DNA of 64,000 nt from NCBI RefSeq assembly GCF_036226445.1, contig NZ_CP108474.1:372001-436000 (forward strand), written 5' to 3'. The DNA is from Streptomyces sp. NBC_01255 (GTDB lineage Bacteria; Actinomycetota; Actinomycetes; Streptomycetales; Streptomycetaceae). Shown here piece after piece: positions 1 to 9,454 of this stretch; the first letter of the stretch is position 1; every line of letters starts with the position of its first letter. The notes beneath the pieces were generated by a model. That model saw only the letters and a list, made by a program, of their open reading frames with translations, was not told the origin of the DNA and did not search any database. The position numbers and the translations under genes are program-made.

Positions 1-853
1 CGGGCGGCGCGATCTCCAGGCGTACACAGCGCCGCAGGAACGCCGGAGGGAAGTCTCGTTCACCATTGCTGGTGAGCACCACCACGGGGAATTCCGTGCA
101 GCTCACCTGACCGTTCCGCAGCTCAGCCCAGTGGCCCGGGTCCGCCGTCATCACCTTCGCACTGTCCTGGGACAGCCGTGCCAGCTCGGGAATGAGGAAC
201 TCACCCTCTTCGAAGATGTTCAGCAAGTCGTTCGGCAGGTCGAGATCGCTCTTGTCGATCTCGTCGACCAGCAGCACGCGGGGCCTTCGCCAGGGGAGCA
301 ACGCCGTACCGAGTGGGCCGAGCCGCAGGTAGGGCCCGATGTCCGGCGGCTCCACCGCTTCTCCGGCCCCGTCGTGTCCCGACAGCACCTTGTCGCGGTG
401 AAGCCCCACGTCCTGGAGCCGCCCGATCGCGTCGTAGTGGTACTGCCCCTCGAGGAGGGTGGAACGGCTGGTGATGGACCATCGCAGCACAGGCCCCAGC
501 TTCAGTTCATGAGCGATGCTGTACGCCAGGGTCGACTTGCCGACCCCGGGCCGACCGGTGACGAGCAGCGGACGGCGCAGGTGGAGAGCCATGTTGACCA
601 GGTTGATCTCCTCAGGATCCGCCTGGTACGTCATGCCGCGCAGATTGCGACCGAGGCGGCGCGCGCCGGCCTGCCCCACCTCGCCCGACGAAGGCGTCGA
701 CCCCGGTGCGATGTCGTCGGCAACTTGTCGTGCGAAAGCTCGCCACGGCGGCGGATCGGGCAGCCGCTCGATGCCGTCATGCGGTTCCGGGGTACAACGG
801 TAGATCCACCAGCGCGGCGGCTCGGCAGCCTTCGGTTCCTCGATCTCTTCCAT
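1..853 (-). CDS. MoxR-type AAA+ ATPase of a VMAP system (partial, runs off left edge)
   Basis: The first 284 residues are inside the window; the C-terminus is missing. Visible motifs are a Walker A (GRPGVGKST, about residues 100-108), a Walker B (VLLVDEID, 193-200), a sensor-1 TSN (261-263) and an arginine-finger-like FLRRC (272-276), which together indicate a MoxR/dynein-related AAA+ ATPase. The ATG at 851-853 overlaps the upstream TAA stop as TAATG, so translation is coupled to the VMAP gene. In known VMAP ternary systems the MoxR ATPase works with a vWA protein, which would be expected just beyond the left edge (inference). The likely role is an ATP-driven remodelling switch in a biological conflict pathway. 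The family call is strong; the physiological trigger is unknown. Confidence 0.88.
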   Translation of the reverse strand, partial: MEEIEEPKAAEPPRWWIYRCTPEPHDGIERLPDPPPWRAFARQVADDIAPGSTPSSGEVGQAGARRLGRNLRGMTYQADPEEINLVNMALHLRRPLLVTGRPGVGKSTLAYSIAHELKLGPVLRWSITSRSTLLEGQYHYDAIGRLQDVGLHRDKVLSGHDGAGEAVEPPDIGPYLRLGPLGTALLPWRRPRVLLVDEIDKSDLDLPNDLLNIFEEGEFLIPELARLSQDSAKVMTADPGHWAELRNGQVSCTEFPVVVLTSNGERDFPPAFLRRCVRLEIAPP

Positions 854-2649
854 TATTGCTCCCGTTCCTGCTCGATCGTGGTCCAGACCGGAGCAGCGAA
901 TTGGCGTGCATGACTCACGTCGATACAGTCCGGGTCGTCCCACAAGAGGGTCAGGTGGTTGTGCATGTCCGCGACGTCGTCCTCCTGCGCCGAACGCCGC
1001 CAGCGACGCAGCAGCTCGGGCAGCGATGGCAGCTGTTCGGCGGCGAGTTCGCCGAGCCGGGAGACCAACGGCCCGGGATCTCCTCCGTCGCGGCGCCAGA
1101 TAATAGCGGGAATCCCCTCACGCACGGCGTCCTTCACCCCGCGCACGACCCGTTCGTCGGTCGGCTCGTAGGCGAAGGCGAGACCCAGGCAGGCGACGTC
1201 CGCATGGGTGTCGAGCCAGCGCCGTACGTCACCGTCCTTGCCTCGTAGCCGCAGCACGGGTCCCCGGTCCTTCAAGCCCGCCAGCCGCTCCGGGGCACCG
1301 GCCCCGGGTTCGTCGATGGCCAGCCAGCCGCATCGGGCCAACACCTGCGCCTCGGCTGGCCCGTTGTGCAGCAGTTTCCAGCGGTCCTGCCACGGGCGAC
1401 GCCACGACGGCTCTCGCAGTCGGTCCAGGGACCGCACCACCACCGGGCACCGGAATCCGATCCGGTACCCGTCAGCGTCGATCCCCCACAGATCCGCCGG
1501 GTGGCCGAGGAGCGACCAGGGCAGCAGGAACTCGATCCGGAAGTCCTCGCCGTGATCGCCTGTGGCGACAAGGTCGTTCCAGGTGACGAGAACGTCGGCG
1601 CCGCTCGCGACCAGTTCCCTCCTCCCGAGACGTTCCTGACGCTCCCGCTTGGCGAGCAGCCGCAGCCCCGCCTCGTCGCGCTCGTAGAGGTGTGCCTCGA
1701 TGACGTACTGCTCGCCACCGGCAGGCGCCGATACCTCCTCCACCCTCAGTTGGAGGATCATTCGGCCGCCGGGTGCCGGCTGTCTGGTCCGGGCGGACAG
1801 CGCGAGCCTGTCCTCGTCCCTAAGACCGAGCAGTCCAGCCGCAGCGCCGATCTCCTCGCGTAACTCACCGCGCAGCCGGTTCGGGAGACGGGCGGCCAGT
1901 TCGGCGAGGAACAGCAGCACCAATGGCACGTTGTCGTCGTCGCCCCGCACCTGGTCGAGCCGATGCACGGCCTCCGGCAGAGACTCCCTCCCCCGCAGAG
2001 GCGCGCGCCGGCCGGCTCCGCAGGCCGCCTGCGCCGCCTGCTCCATCACGGCACGCGGCACGGACGGGGCGATCCGATCGCAAAGTTCCTCAAGTCTGGC
2101 CAACTGCCGCTCCGGCAGCCTGCCCCTGCGGGTCAGCCAGTCGATGCATCCCTTCAAGTCGACCAGGGCGGCTTCGTCACGGCGCAGGAATTCCAGGGTG
2201 GTCCACAGGGCATGCAGGGCCGTCTCGGGATCACGATGACGCTCGCAGAAACGGGACAGCTCCAGCACATGCTCGGACGCCGTGGCGGACTGGCGGATCT
2301 CGACAGGTCTCCTGTCGTGATGGAGCTGGGCTCCCATCTCCTTCAGGACGGTATGTCGGAATTCGGCGTCGATAGCGTCCGGAAAGCCGAGCAACGCCTC
2401 GGCGAGCCGCACCGCTCCACCCCGCGGCCATGCGCTGCCGTACGAGGGGGTGGTCGCCGCTGCCCGTACGCCTGGCGTCCGTGACACAGGCGTCGAGGGA
2501 GGCTGGAGTCGTTCACCATCGTTGCCCTGCGTGTCCGGCGCGTCCGGTGTGTCCCGCGCGTCCTGAGTGTCCGGCGCCGGGTCGGCGGCTCCGCTCGTGG
2601 CCGGGTTCGTCAGGAGATGCCGCAACCGTTCCCGCCAGGATCCCCTCAT
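853..2649 (-). CDS. VMAP-like protein (vWA-MoxR-associated) with N-terminal effector-associated domain
   Basis: 598 residues. A low-complexity Asp/Pro/Thr linker (about 20-60) precedes a helical module at about 79-168 ([10 protein letters not shown], then [20 protein letters not shown]). This aligns by eye with the C-terminal module of the protease encoded just upstream, so both carry the same effector-associated domain. The remainder contains repeated WxxPW-type and acidic motifs and ends with [10 protein letters not shown], typical of VMAP-C. The start ATG overlaps the protease stop (ATGA), and its own stop overlaps the MoxR start (TAATG). In the family model VMAP couples the MoxR ATPase to an effector. 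The homotypic module suggests recruitment of the trypsin-like protease (inference). Confidence 0.82.
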   Translation of the reverse strand: MRGSWRERLRHLLTNPATSGAADPAPDTQDARDTPDAPDTQGNDGERLQPPSTPVSRTPGVRAAATTPSYGSAWPRGGAVRLAEALLGFPDAIDAEFRHTVLKEMGAQLHHDRRPVEIRQSATASEHVLELSRFCERHRDPETALHALWTTLEFLRRDEAALVDLKGCIDWLTRRGRLPERQLARLEELCDRIAPSVPRAVMEQAAQAACGAGRRAPLRGRESLPEAVHRLDQVRGDDDNVPLVLLFLAELAARLPNRLRGELREEIGAAAGLLGLRDEDRLALSARTRQPAPGGRMILQLRVEEVSAPAGGEQYVIEAHLYERDEAGLRLLAKRERQERLGRRELVASGADVLVTWNDLVATGDHGEDFRIEFLLPWSLLGHPADLWGIDADGYRIGFRCPVVVRSLDRLREPSWRRPWQDRWKLLHNGPAEAQVLARCGWLAIDEPGAGAPERLAGLKDRGPVLRLRGKDGDVRRWLDTHADVACLGLAFAYEPTDERVVRGVKDAVREGIPAIIWRRDGGDPGPLVSRLGELAAEQLPSLPELLRRWRRSAQEDDVADMHNHLTLLWDDPDCIDVSHARQFAAPVWTTIEQEREQ

Positions 2650-3578
2650 GCCAGTCCGCCGAGCACCGTGCGCAGCTCATGAACCGCAGCCTCGCCGGGA
2701 CGCAGTGATTCGACCGCATGTCCCAGCGCCCGGTAGGCCAGTCGTGGGTTCCGGTAACTGCGGCACCGTTGGACGATCTCCAGCAAGTGATCACGGGGGT
2801 GGGGGCGGTACGCCGCTTGAAAGGCCGTCGTGAGGCCGAGTTCCTCACCCATGAGTCTCAGGATCTGGCGGCGGAAGTCGGGGTCCTCCGCATCGGGAAG
2901 GCCCTGCAGTACCGCGACGATCCGCATCGTGTAGGGCAGCGCGTCGGGTACGAGGACTGTCCGGGGTTCTGGCAGAAGGTCTGCCAGCCAGGCGCGTAAC
3001 GCGGACACGGGGGTGATCCATCCCCCACGGGGGCTGTCGTAGTCGCGACTCCCCTTGAGCACCCCGCAGACTTCCCCCGTACCGGCGCGCATCACCATGC
3101 TGCCGCTCATTCCGTCCTTCACCTCGTCGCCACGAACTCGGACGTACGGACCGACCGGCCCGGTCACTTCCAGGAGCAGCGAGTCGGGGTGGACGCCCTC
3201 GTCCGGTGCGTAGGTGGAGAATCCGAGAACGTGCACCTGCTCCGCCGGTTCGGGATCGGCCGCTGCCAGTTCGGCGTACGGACGTCCGTCGTGGTGCTCC
3301 AGCGTGAGCAGAGCAAGGTCGGGGAAGGGGTAGGAGGTGCCGGTTCCGCCGTGCTTCGGGGACGCCTTGATATCGCTTTCCCGTACCAGCAGCCGTTCGC
3401 CCCGGTGGAGAACTGTCACGCACTCCTGAGATCTCCAGGATGCGACCACCACGTGCGCCGCCGTGACCACATGCCGGGGCGTCACCAGGAATCCGCTTCC
3501 CAGGAAGCCCGTCGCATCACTCAGCCAGACGGCGGCATCCCGCATGCCGCCCGCTCGGGGCACATCTGCGATATTCAT
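2646..3578 (-). CDS. trypsin-like serine protease with C-terminal effector-associated domain
   Basis: 310 residues with no signal peptide, so probably cytoplasmic. The S1 protease triad is visible as His42 (VTAAHVV), Asp87 (PFPDLALL) and Ser158 (DGMSGSMV). Residues about 217-305 (MRIVAVLQGLPDAEDPDFRR, then PRDHLLEIVQRCRSYRNP) form a helical module matching the N-terminal module of the next gene. This is the pattern of an effector-associated domain that tethers a protease to a VMAP hub. It overlaps the VMAP start by 4 bp and lies 9 bp downstream of the trypco1 gene, so the four genes probably form one operon. Substrate unknown; probable role is regulated proteolysis in a conflict or cell-death response. 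Confidence 0.87.
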   Translation of the reverse strand: MNIADVPRAGGMRDAAVWLSDATGFLGSGFLVTPRHVVTAAHVVVASWRSQECVTVLHRGERLLVRESDIKASPKHGGTGTSYPFPDLALLTLEHHDGRPYAELAAADPEPAEQVHVLGFSTYAPDEGVHPDSLLLEVTGPVGPYVRVRGDEVKDGMSGSMVMRAGTGEVCGVLKGSRDYDSPRGGWITPVSALRAWLADLLPEPRTVLVPDALPYTMRIVAVLQGLPDAEDPDFRRQILRLMGEELGLTTAFQAAYRPHPRDHLLEIVQRCRSYRNPRLAYRALGHAVESLRPGEAAVHELRTVLGGLA

Positions 3579-3587
3579 GACGAGTCG

Positions 3588-3998
3588 TCAGGCTGGGTCG
3601 CCTGGAGAAGGTGTGCCAGGTGCCTCTGTCGCCGCCTGGGAGCGCTCGCGCCTAGACGCTGTGTCCCAGCTCATCCGCACGGTGAGAGAGGCCTCACTCG
3701 CCGCCTCCGCGATCACGCCCACCAAGTGTCCTGACTTGACGGCCAGCTTGAGGCCGAACTCCAATTCGAAGGTGTCGGGTTGTCCGGGGCCACCACCGGC
3801 GATGGTGTCGGCCGCCCAAGTCCCCATACCGCTGATCAACGTACGGACATCGTCCAGCTTGAGCGCTACCGCCTCGGTCGCCCGGCCGCTCGCCCTGCGC
3901 AGTCCCGCGTCCCCACCGCTGCCTGGCTTGGTCAGCTCGATGACCTCGGCCCGGATCTCCGTGCCGTCCCCGATGTCGATCGTGACCAGAGCACTCAT
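3588..3998 (-). CDS. trypco1 (trypsin-co-occurring domain 1) protein, CU044_2847-like
   Basis: 136 residues. The ATG at 3996-3998 is preceded by a GGGGGAAGG ribosome-binding site, which decides this start over longer upstream frames. The body (SALVTIDIGDGTEIRAEVIE, then FELEFGLKLAVKSGHLVGVIAEA) is the beta-rich trypco1 fold found next to trypsin-like proteases and VMAP genes in actinobacteria. It is the first gene of the operon, 9 bp ahead of the protease. Its role is unproven; a regulator or substrate-adaptor of the protease is the usual suggestion. The last 30 residues are polar, Ser/Thr/Pro-rich and probably disordered. Confidence 0.85.
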   Translation of the reverse strand: MSALVTIDIGDGTEIRAEVIELTKPGSGGDAGLRRASGRATEAVALKLDDVRTLISGMGTWAADTIAGGGPGQPDTFELEFGLKLAVKSGHLVGVIAEAASEASLTVRMSWDTASRRERSQAATEAPGTPSPGDPA

Positions 3999-4119
3999 AG
4001 GCACCTTCCCCCTTCGATGGGCTGTCAGCATAGGGACTACCAGGGGACGTTGGCAGCAGTTCGACCTTGGTTCCCCCCCCTTCCGTGCGATGACCTTCTC
4101 AGCACCCCCGCGGAGACAG

Positions 4120-4540
4120 TCACTCTCCGAGGACGACGTTGAGGCGGCGTGGTCCGTGGACGCCCACGACACGGTCGAGCTCGATTTCGCTGGTGCGGAG
4201 GGACCGGAGATCCAGGCCAGGGGGCGGGTTGAGTCGAGGCGTTCAAGGGCCTGGGGCACGGAGGCGATGACCTGGTCGGAGTACGGACGACACGGATGCG
4301 GTGCCCGGGGACGAGCGTGATGCGGCGGCCCTGCCCCGGGCCGGCGTCGAGGACGAGGGTGACGGTCTCGGCGACGGGCACCGCCCAGCCGGTCACGACA
4401 CGGTCGACGGCGTCCAGGTCACGCGGCGCGAGGTCGGCCAGGTCCGTCACGCGCACGGCGTCCGTAGGACTGAACGGACGGTCCGGCAGGCCAGTGGTAG
4501 TCCGCCAGGTTCCCGGCGAGGAGACCGACGGTCTGCCCAT
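4120..4540 (-). pseudogene. lutC-like LUD-domain remnant (lactate utilisation protein C)
   Basis: Pieces of a LUD/LutC C-terminal half can be read in more than one frame on the minus strand. First comes VVTGWAVPVAETVTLVLDAG with GPGQGRRITLVPG, then, one frame away, SVPQALERLDSTRPLAWISG. A third frame gives TSEIELDRVVGVHGPR followed by LNVVLGE and a stop at 4120-4122. The order matches LutC (GPGQGRR motif, WISGPSA, SDIELDRVEGVHGPR), so this is one gene broken by at least two frameshifts and truncated at the 5' end. No lutA or lutB is recognisable nearby. Not expected to be functional. Confidence 0.75.
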
Positions 4541-5039
4541 GGGTACGCCCGCCGTGCTCCCGCTCGCACCCGCGCGCCACGGCCTGGCCGCATGGCATGT
4601 CGGCTGCGGGCACGCCCGTGAGGCCCCGACGGATCCGGGCGAGTGTTCAGCAGATTCCCGGACCTGAACACGAGAAGTCGTACACCGCGACGTCGTGACC
4701 GTGCGGTATCCGATCCCCTGGTAGAGGCCGTTGCTGGTGGGGTTGGCCAGGTCTGCGAAAGTAGGACTTGGCAGGCCAGCCCCTACACGTTCCGTGCGTA
4801 GCAGGTCCGTATACCCGAATCACGCCGCTGACCGGCATCATCTGCACGCCGCGAGACCCTCGGCTGGGGAGGATCTGGGGAGAGTGAAGCAGCCCTGGGG
4901 AGCGGCTGGGGAGAATCGACCGTGGCCTACGGCATCACTGTGAAAGCGTCGGAGACATGCAAACACGCAGGCCGGCCTCCCTTCCAGGGTCATTCACGCA
5001 GGTCAGCGCGTTGAGTGTGACGACTTCAAGAAGGTCTTG
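4541..5039. other. gene-poor stretch between the lutC remnant and the STAND gene
   Basis: No open frame here has a convincing start, ribosome-binding site and recognisable sequence. Short frames on both strands look like decayed coding DNA. The only structured element is the G-rich repeat at 4861-4920, annotated separately. Confidence 0.5.
4861..4920. repeat. dispersed CTGGGGA-rich repeat, copy 1
   Basis: About 60 bp built of GGCTGGGGA-type units. It includes TGGGGAGCGGCTGGGGAGAA, which recurs almost unchanged near 30259-30309 in another intergenic region. Runs of four G are spaced 6-12 bases apart on the plus strand. It lies between a remnant and the 3' end of the STAND gene. Function unknown; a structured 3' or intergenic element is possible. 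Confidence 0.5.
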
Positions 5040-7553
5040 TCATTCTCCGGAGGACGGAACTTGGGCAACCTTCAGCACCGAAATCAACAGGGCTGCGTCT
5101 TTGTCGCCAGCGTCTGCCGCACTGCGTAGGACCTTCCTGAGATAGGTCTGTTCGGCGGGGTCGGTCAGCACCGTCGCGAGTGCGATCGCCGCATTGGGGT
5201 CACCTGCTTCGGCGGCCTCCTTCCACTGCGCAGTGGCTTCCTCCTGGCGGTCGGTCTGGCTTAGGACGTCGCCGAGCTGGAAGAGGGCTTCCTGTTGTCC
5301 TTCCGCTGCCGCCCGGCGGAAGAACTCCTCGGCCTCCGTGAGGCGCTTCTGCCTCGCGAGAAGGAGGGCCAAGTTGTACAGGGCGCTGGTGATTCCGGCA
5401 TCGGCGGCTTTCCGATAGAGCGGCTCGGCAAGGTCCGGACGATCGTCGTCCCGATGGAGGTTCGCCAGGTTGAAGCAGGCGCGGGCATCACCAGTGTCGA
5501 TCGCGCGCCGATACCAGTGCGTTGCCTGCAGCAGATTTCCTTTCACCTTCGCTGCGTTGGCGAGGCAGAGCATCGCGTCTCCCTGGCCCGTTTCTGCGGC
5601 CTGCCGTAACAAGGGTTCTGCCTCGGTCCATCGGTCCTCTTCAAGTAGCAGCATCCCCCAGTTGGTCAGTCCGCTTGCGTCCCCAGCGTCGTATGCACGC
5701 GCATACGCAGCTTTGGCCTCGTCAGCTCGCCCGAGCTCGTCCAGGAGCACCCCAAGGTTGTACTCGGCGTCAGGGGCGCCGGCCAGGGCAGCGCTGCGCA
5801 GACAGGTCTCGGCGCAGGCGTACTCGCCCCGGTCCTTCAAGAGCAGCCCGAGGTTGTTCCAAGCCTTCGCCTGCCCCCGTGCACCCGACTTCCGGTATAC
5901 CTCTTCGGCTTCTTCGTGGCGGCCTGTCTTGCACAGCAGGTTGCCGAGGTTCAGCAGGACCACCGCATCCTCAGAGTTCGCTTGGGTCCGGAACACGTGC
6001 TCGGCTTCTTCGTGTCGGCCCAGGTCGGCCAGTGTGACACCGAGGTTGTTCGCGGCCTCGTTGAGGCCGGCGTCGGCTAGTGATCGCCACAGGAACACCC
6101 CAGTGGAAGGGGCATGAGTACTGGCATTGAGCGCCACCTTGAACATGTCGTCCAGATCGCCGGCCGCGCCAAGCGCCTGGAACCAGGTGAACGGGTGGAC
6201 CGTGACGCCCTCCTCGTCGGCTGCTGCGGCCAGCTGGGGATGGGTCGTCCAGGCGTCCTCGCCCGCAGGCAGCAGCATGCTGCTGACGCCGAAGCGCACC
6301 TTGCCGGCCCAGGACAATGCGTCATCGGCCGGTTCGGGGCGCAGTACGGGACCGCCGCTGTCCGCGAGATAGGGCAGGTGGGCTTCGAGGAGCAGCGAGG
6401 TGGGCAACGGGCCTGCAAGGCCGACCCGAACGAGGTCGATACCGGCCCGGATCAATGCCGCCCCCCGCGGCTGCCCGCCCGCCCGGTCGGCCAGCTTCAG
6501 TTCCTGCCACAGCCAGGGTCCAGCGGCCAGGCATTCGGCGACTCCGATGGCCGGGGCGACCCGTGCCGCCTGGACGACTCGTGAGTCCGGCGCCGCAGCC
6601 GCCCGCTGGCGCTCGGCCAGGCTCCAGCGCCGATCGAGCACAAGGGTCTGCATCTGACGCAACACTGGCAAGCCGTGCCAGTGTTCGTGGGCCGACGCCC
6701 TGAGCGTGGCCAAGACGATGGCCCTCGCGCGGCGCAATTCCCCGAGCCCGTGTGGCGTGAGGCAGCGGCCGTCCTCCAGGTAGCGGTGCAACTCGTCGAG
6801 CCACAAGACGCAGGGCCCCGCCGCAGCAACGATGCCTGGGATCAGCAAAGGGACGTCGCTGGGCTGCATGGGGTGCACCAAGCGGTGGCCGGGCAGCTCC
6901 GCGCATAAGGCTTCATAGAGTGTGCGGGTCTTGCCCGCAGCGGAATCACCCACGATCACGAGCGCTCCGCCTGACTCAGCCGTCGCTCGCATCCGATCTC
7001 GCAGGACAGGATCGATGTCACGCGCTACATAAGGAGGAATGTCTCCGCTCTCGGGCACGGCGAGGCCAGCATCGATCGGGCTGGTGTCCGCCACCCGAGG
7101 CCAGTTCAGCAGGGCAGCCAACGGCGCTTCTGGCTGGAACAGGGCATCGATGGCCGGGTGTTGGTGGGACTTGGTGTTGAGCCAGTTCAGATCGTGGCAG
7201 TCCAATGAGAATGGGAAGCCGTCGCGGAGTCCATCGAACCAGTCCCACTCATTCGGTGTAAGACGAAGTGGTACGACGAGAGTCCACCGCGTGGGCTCGC
7301 CCTCAGCCGCTCGTTTCAGCGATCGCTCCACCTGACGGCGCTGGACCGGCTTCAGACGCCCTGTGAAGCCCTTCACCTGGAAGACATGCCGCCCACCTCC
7401 CGGCAGTCGAAGGACGGCGTCCTCCCCCCGGTCACCGCCGGAACCGTCAACATGCCTAAGGCCCGGATAGACCATGGCGAGGAGCATCGTCACGCCCTCT
7501 TCGAACGCCTGCCGTCCCCCGGCGAGCTCTTCCCAACGCTGCCGCACACCCAT
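5040..7553 (-). CDS. nuclease-like/STAND P-loop NTPase/TPR protein, candidate defence effector
   Basis: 837 residues in three parts. Residues 1-65 resemble a PD-(D/E)xK nuclease core: Glu18/Glu19, Asp45 in RGEDAVL, and a Q-x-K at 59-61 (FQVKGF). Residues about 180-480 are a STAND-like NTPase with Walker A GDSAAGKT (202-209) and Walker B CVLWLDELHRY (248-258). From about residue 500 to the end there are roughly nine TPR/Sel1-like units (for example ANNLGVTLADLGRHEEAEHV). This sensor-switch-nuclease layout is that of bacterial STAND defence proteins. It is divergent from the HNH gene that starts 190 bp away. The nuclease assignment rests on motif spacing only; the NTPase and TPR parts are firm. 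Confidence 0.83.
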   Translation of the reverse strand: MGVRQRWEELAGGRQAFEEGVTMLLAMVYPGLRHVDGSGGDRGEDAVLRLPGGGRHVFQVKGFTGRLKPVQRRQVERSLKRAAEGEPTRWTLVVPLRLTPNEWDWFDGLRDGFPFSLDCHDLNWLNTKSHQHPAIDALFQPEAPLAALLNWPRVADTSPIDAGLAVPESGDIPPYVARDIDPVLRDRMRATAESGGALVIVGDSAAGKTRTLYEALCAELPGHRLVHPMQPSDVPLLIPGIVAAAGPCVLWLDELHRYLEDGRCLTPHGLGELRRARAIVLATLRASAHEHWHGLPVLRQMQTLVLDRRWSLAERQRAAAAPDSRVVQAARVAPAIGVAECLAAGPWLWQELKLADRAGGQPRGAALIRAGIDLVRVGLAGPLPTSLLLEAHLPYLADSGGPVLRPEPADDALSWAGKVRFGVSSMLLPAGEDAWTTHPQLAAAADEEGVTVHPFTWFQALGAAGDLDDMFKVALNASTHAPSTGVFLWRSLADAGLNEAANNLGVTLADLGRHEEAEHVFRTQANSEDAVVLLNLGNLLCKTGRHEEAEEVYRKSGARGQAKAWNNLGLLLKDRGEYACAETCLRSAALAGAPDAEYNLGVLLDELGRADEAKAAYARAYDAGDASGLTNWGMLLLEEDRWTEAEPLLRQAAETGQGDAMLCLANAAKVKGNLLQATHWYRRAIDTGDARACFNLANLHRDDDRPDLAEPLYRKAADAGITSALYNLALLLARQKRLTEAEEFFRRAAAEGQQEALFQLGDVLSQTDRQEEATAQWKEAAEAGDPNAAIALATVLTDPAEQTYLRKVLRSAADAGDKDAALLISVLKVAQVPSSGE

Positions 7554-7743
7554 GGACCCAGTGTGCTGCGATCACGATGAGGCGCACTGCTGGATCGCAG
7601 GATTCACCGATGCAGTCGTTTCCGCTTACAGGAGGATTCGTTGCCGGCACCGCCCCTCCCGGCCACTGTCAGAGCCGTCGGGCAGAATCCGCAGGAGCAG
7701 GGCGGCCGCTGCAGGCGCGCGGAGCCGAGATGGGGGTGGGGCA

Positions 7744-9225
7744 ATGACGGACGACGACACCTTCTATCAAGGGCCACTCGGGGAAATGGCTCAAGCCCAG
7801 GCCGGCTCGGCGGGGATGGATCCGGCGGACCTCTACCTGGCGGCAATCAGCTGGTGGTCTGCGGCCGTCGCCCCCGCGGTCTCGGTCAGCTCATGGCCGG
7901 ACGCCCCGGTGACGGTCTGGACGTCTCTCGTGCGTTCTGACGTGCGCGAAGGCGACTCGCTTCATCATCTACTCCACCGGCTTCTCAACGGGCCCGGCCC
8001 GTTGGCAGTCCACAACGACGTTACGGACCGGAAGCTGCTCAGCGCGGCCTCCCACTCCACCCGCCGAGCGGGCAACGCCGGCGCAGGCACGCCCACCTTT
8101 CTCCTGACCGGTTCGCCGTTCACATCGGGTCGCGGGGGATCCAGAATCAGCACGTCGCTGGAAGGGCACATTCGACAAGCGTGGGACGGGCGACACACCC
8201 TGCCCACGCGGGGCATCGGCCGCTACCGGGCAGCCAGGAGACCCAATCCACCGCACTTCGGATCCCTGTGGGACCTGTCCGCAAGCGAGTGGCGGGGCTT
8301 CCTTTCCACGGACGCCGCCACCTATTCCCGCGTCCTGCACTTCGCCCGGCGGCCGGCGCCCGCCCTACGCGCCGACTCGACGTCGGGCAGTTGGCGGCAC
8401 AAGCTGGCAACAGCGTACGGCTGGGCCTTCAACACCCGGCCGATCCTGACCTACACCACCCGCGCGGTGCAGCAGTGGCACACGATTCGCGAGGCCGAGC
8501 GCAGCTGGGACGCCACCCTGCCCGAGCAGTACGCCGACTTCTTCGTCCGGATCGGCGATCACGTCTCCCGCATCGCCGGAACGCTCGCGGCTACCGAACG
8601 CACCGCCATCCACAGCATCCACATCGAGGCCGCCTGGTCTCTTGCCCGCCGTGCCGTCCTGGACACCGCGCGCCTCGCCGCCATGGACCGCAGCACGGTA
8701 GAACCCGTCGTCAAGCACCTGGACGACCGGCTCTTCGAGATGTCAGCACCTGAGGGAGAAGCCTCTCCGATTCGCTCGAACGCGCCCGAGTCCGAACAGT
8801 GGCAGCCGCTCGGCAGAGGCACGCACAGGAATCGGCCGCAGACCGGCAGCAGTGCCGTGCGCAAGCTCAAGCAGTGGTACCAGGACCGTTGCCAGATGTG
8901 CGCCGAGGTTCTGGTCCTGCCCTCACCACGCCATCGCTACAGCGAAGCGGCCCACATCCGGGCCAGAGAAGACAACGGACCCGACATCGTCGAGAACCTG
9001 CTGTGCCTCTGCCCGACCTGCCACGTCCTCTTCGACGCGGGAGCACGGGTCCTGGCCGACGACCTCACGATCGTCGACACCGTGACGGGCCAGTCCGGGA
9101 AAAGGATCGAGCTCCACCGGTGGCACTTCATCGACTCCCGGTACGTTCGCCACCACCGCCAGCGCTGGGCTGGCAACGACGTGCGGCTGCTCGCAAGCGC
9201 GCCGTCGGCGCAACCCAAGCTCTGA
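7744..9225 (+). CDS. HNH endonuclease with a large uncharacterised N-terminal region
   Basis: 493 residues. The ATG at 7744 follows a GGGGGTGGGG run and is preferred over an in-frame start 90 codons upstream. Residues 1-370 match nothing I recognise. Residues 383-445 form a zinc-type HNH nuclease: CQMC (Cys383, Cys386), SEAAHIRARE (His404), NLLCLCPTCHVLFD. Proteins of this layout occur as restriction-like or defence nucleases. It is divergent from the nuclease-STAND gene with 190 bp between starts, so the two may be co-regulated. The substrate and the N-terminal function are unknown. Confidence 0.83.
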   Translation: MTDDDTFYQGPLGEMAQAQAGSAGMDPADLYLAAISWWSAAVAPAVSVSSWPDAPVTVWTSLVRSDVREGDSLHHLLHRLLNGPGPLAVHNDVTDRKLLSAASHSTRRAGNAGAGTPTFLLTGSPFTSGRGGSRISTSLEGHIRQAWDGRHTLPTRGIGRYRAARRPNPPHFGSLWDLSASEWRGFLSTDAATYSRVLHFARRPAPALRADSTSGSWRHKLATAYGWAFNTRPILTYTTRAVQQWHTIREAERSWDATLPEQYADFFVRIGDHVSRIAGTLAATERTAIHSIHIEAAWSLARRAVLDTARLAAMDRSTVEPVVKHLDDRLFEMSAPEGEASPIRSNAPESEQWQPLGRGTHRNRPQTGSSAVRKLKQWYQDRCQMCAEVLVLPSPRHRYSEAAHIRAREDNGPDIVENLLCLCPTCHVLFDAGARVLADDLTIVDTVTGQSGKRIELHRWHFIDSRYVRHHRQRWAGNDVRLLASAPSAQPKL

Positions 9226-9378
9226 GGCCCTCCATCGACGACTATCCTTCGGGGCCCTGGCCCGGAACAACAGTGCGACCTCACTCCCCCACGACCAAGA
9301 TCCGGGCCAGTTGCGGGCCAGCACCGGCCAGCCGAAGGCAGATACCTTCATTTTGCCTGGTCAGGAGCGAGGCAGCGC

Positions 9379-9444
9379 GTGTACCACCAGCACTCGAAGA
9401 ATCTGCTGGTCAGCTACTCGCCGAAGAAGCTCGGCTTCTTCTAG
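9379..9444 (+). CDS. mini-peptide locus 1 (VYHQHSKN...PKKLGFF)
   Basis: From GTG 9379 the frame encodes a 21-residue tail starting VYHQHSKN and ending SYSPKKLGFF, then TAG. The same tail is encoded at 17739-17804, and every nucleotide difference over these codons is synonymous (CTG/CTT, CTG/CTC, GTC/GTG, AGC/TCG, GGC/GGG). That points to selection on the peptide, not on DNA. The upstream flank (from about 9290) also aligns without gaps to locus 2, so the true start may lie further upstream. A strong hairpin follows the stop. I do not recognise the family. It may be a small protein, a leader peptide, or the 3' end of a lost longer gene. Confidence 0.5.
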   Translation: MYHQHSKNLLVSYSPKKLGFF

Positions 9445-9454
9445 GGACACAAAC

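Noticed and set aside
131..913. 260-codon plus-strand frame over the MoxR gene
   Set aside because: It is the antisense shadow of the MoxR ATPase, whose Walker motifs and coupled start are unambiguous.
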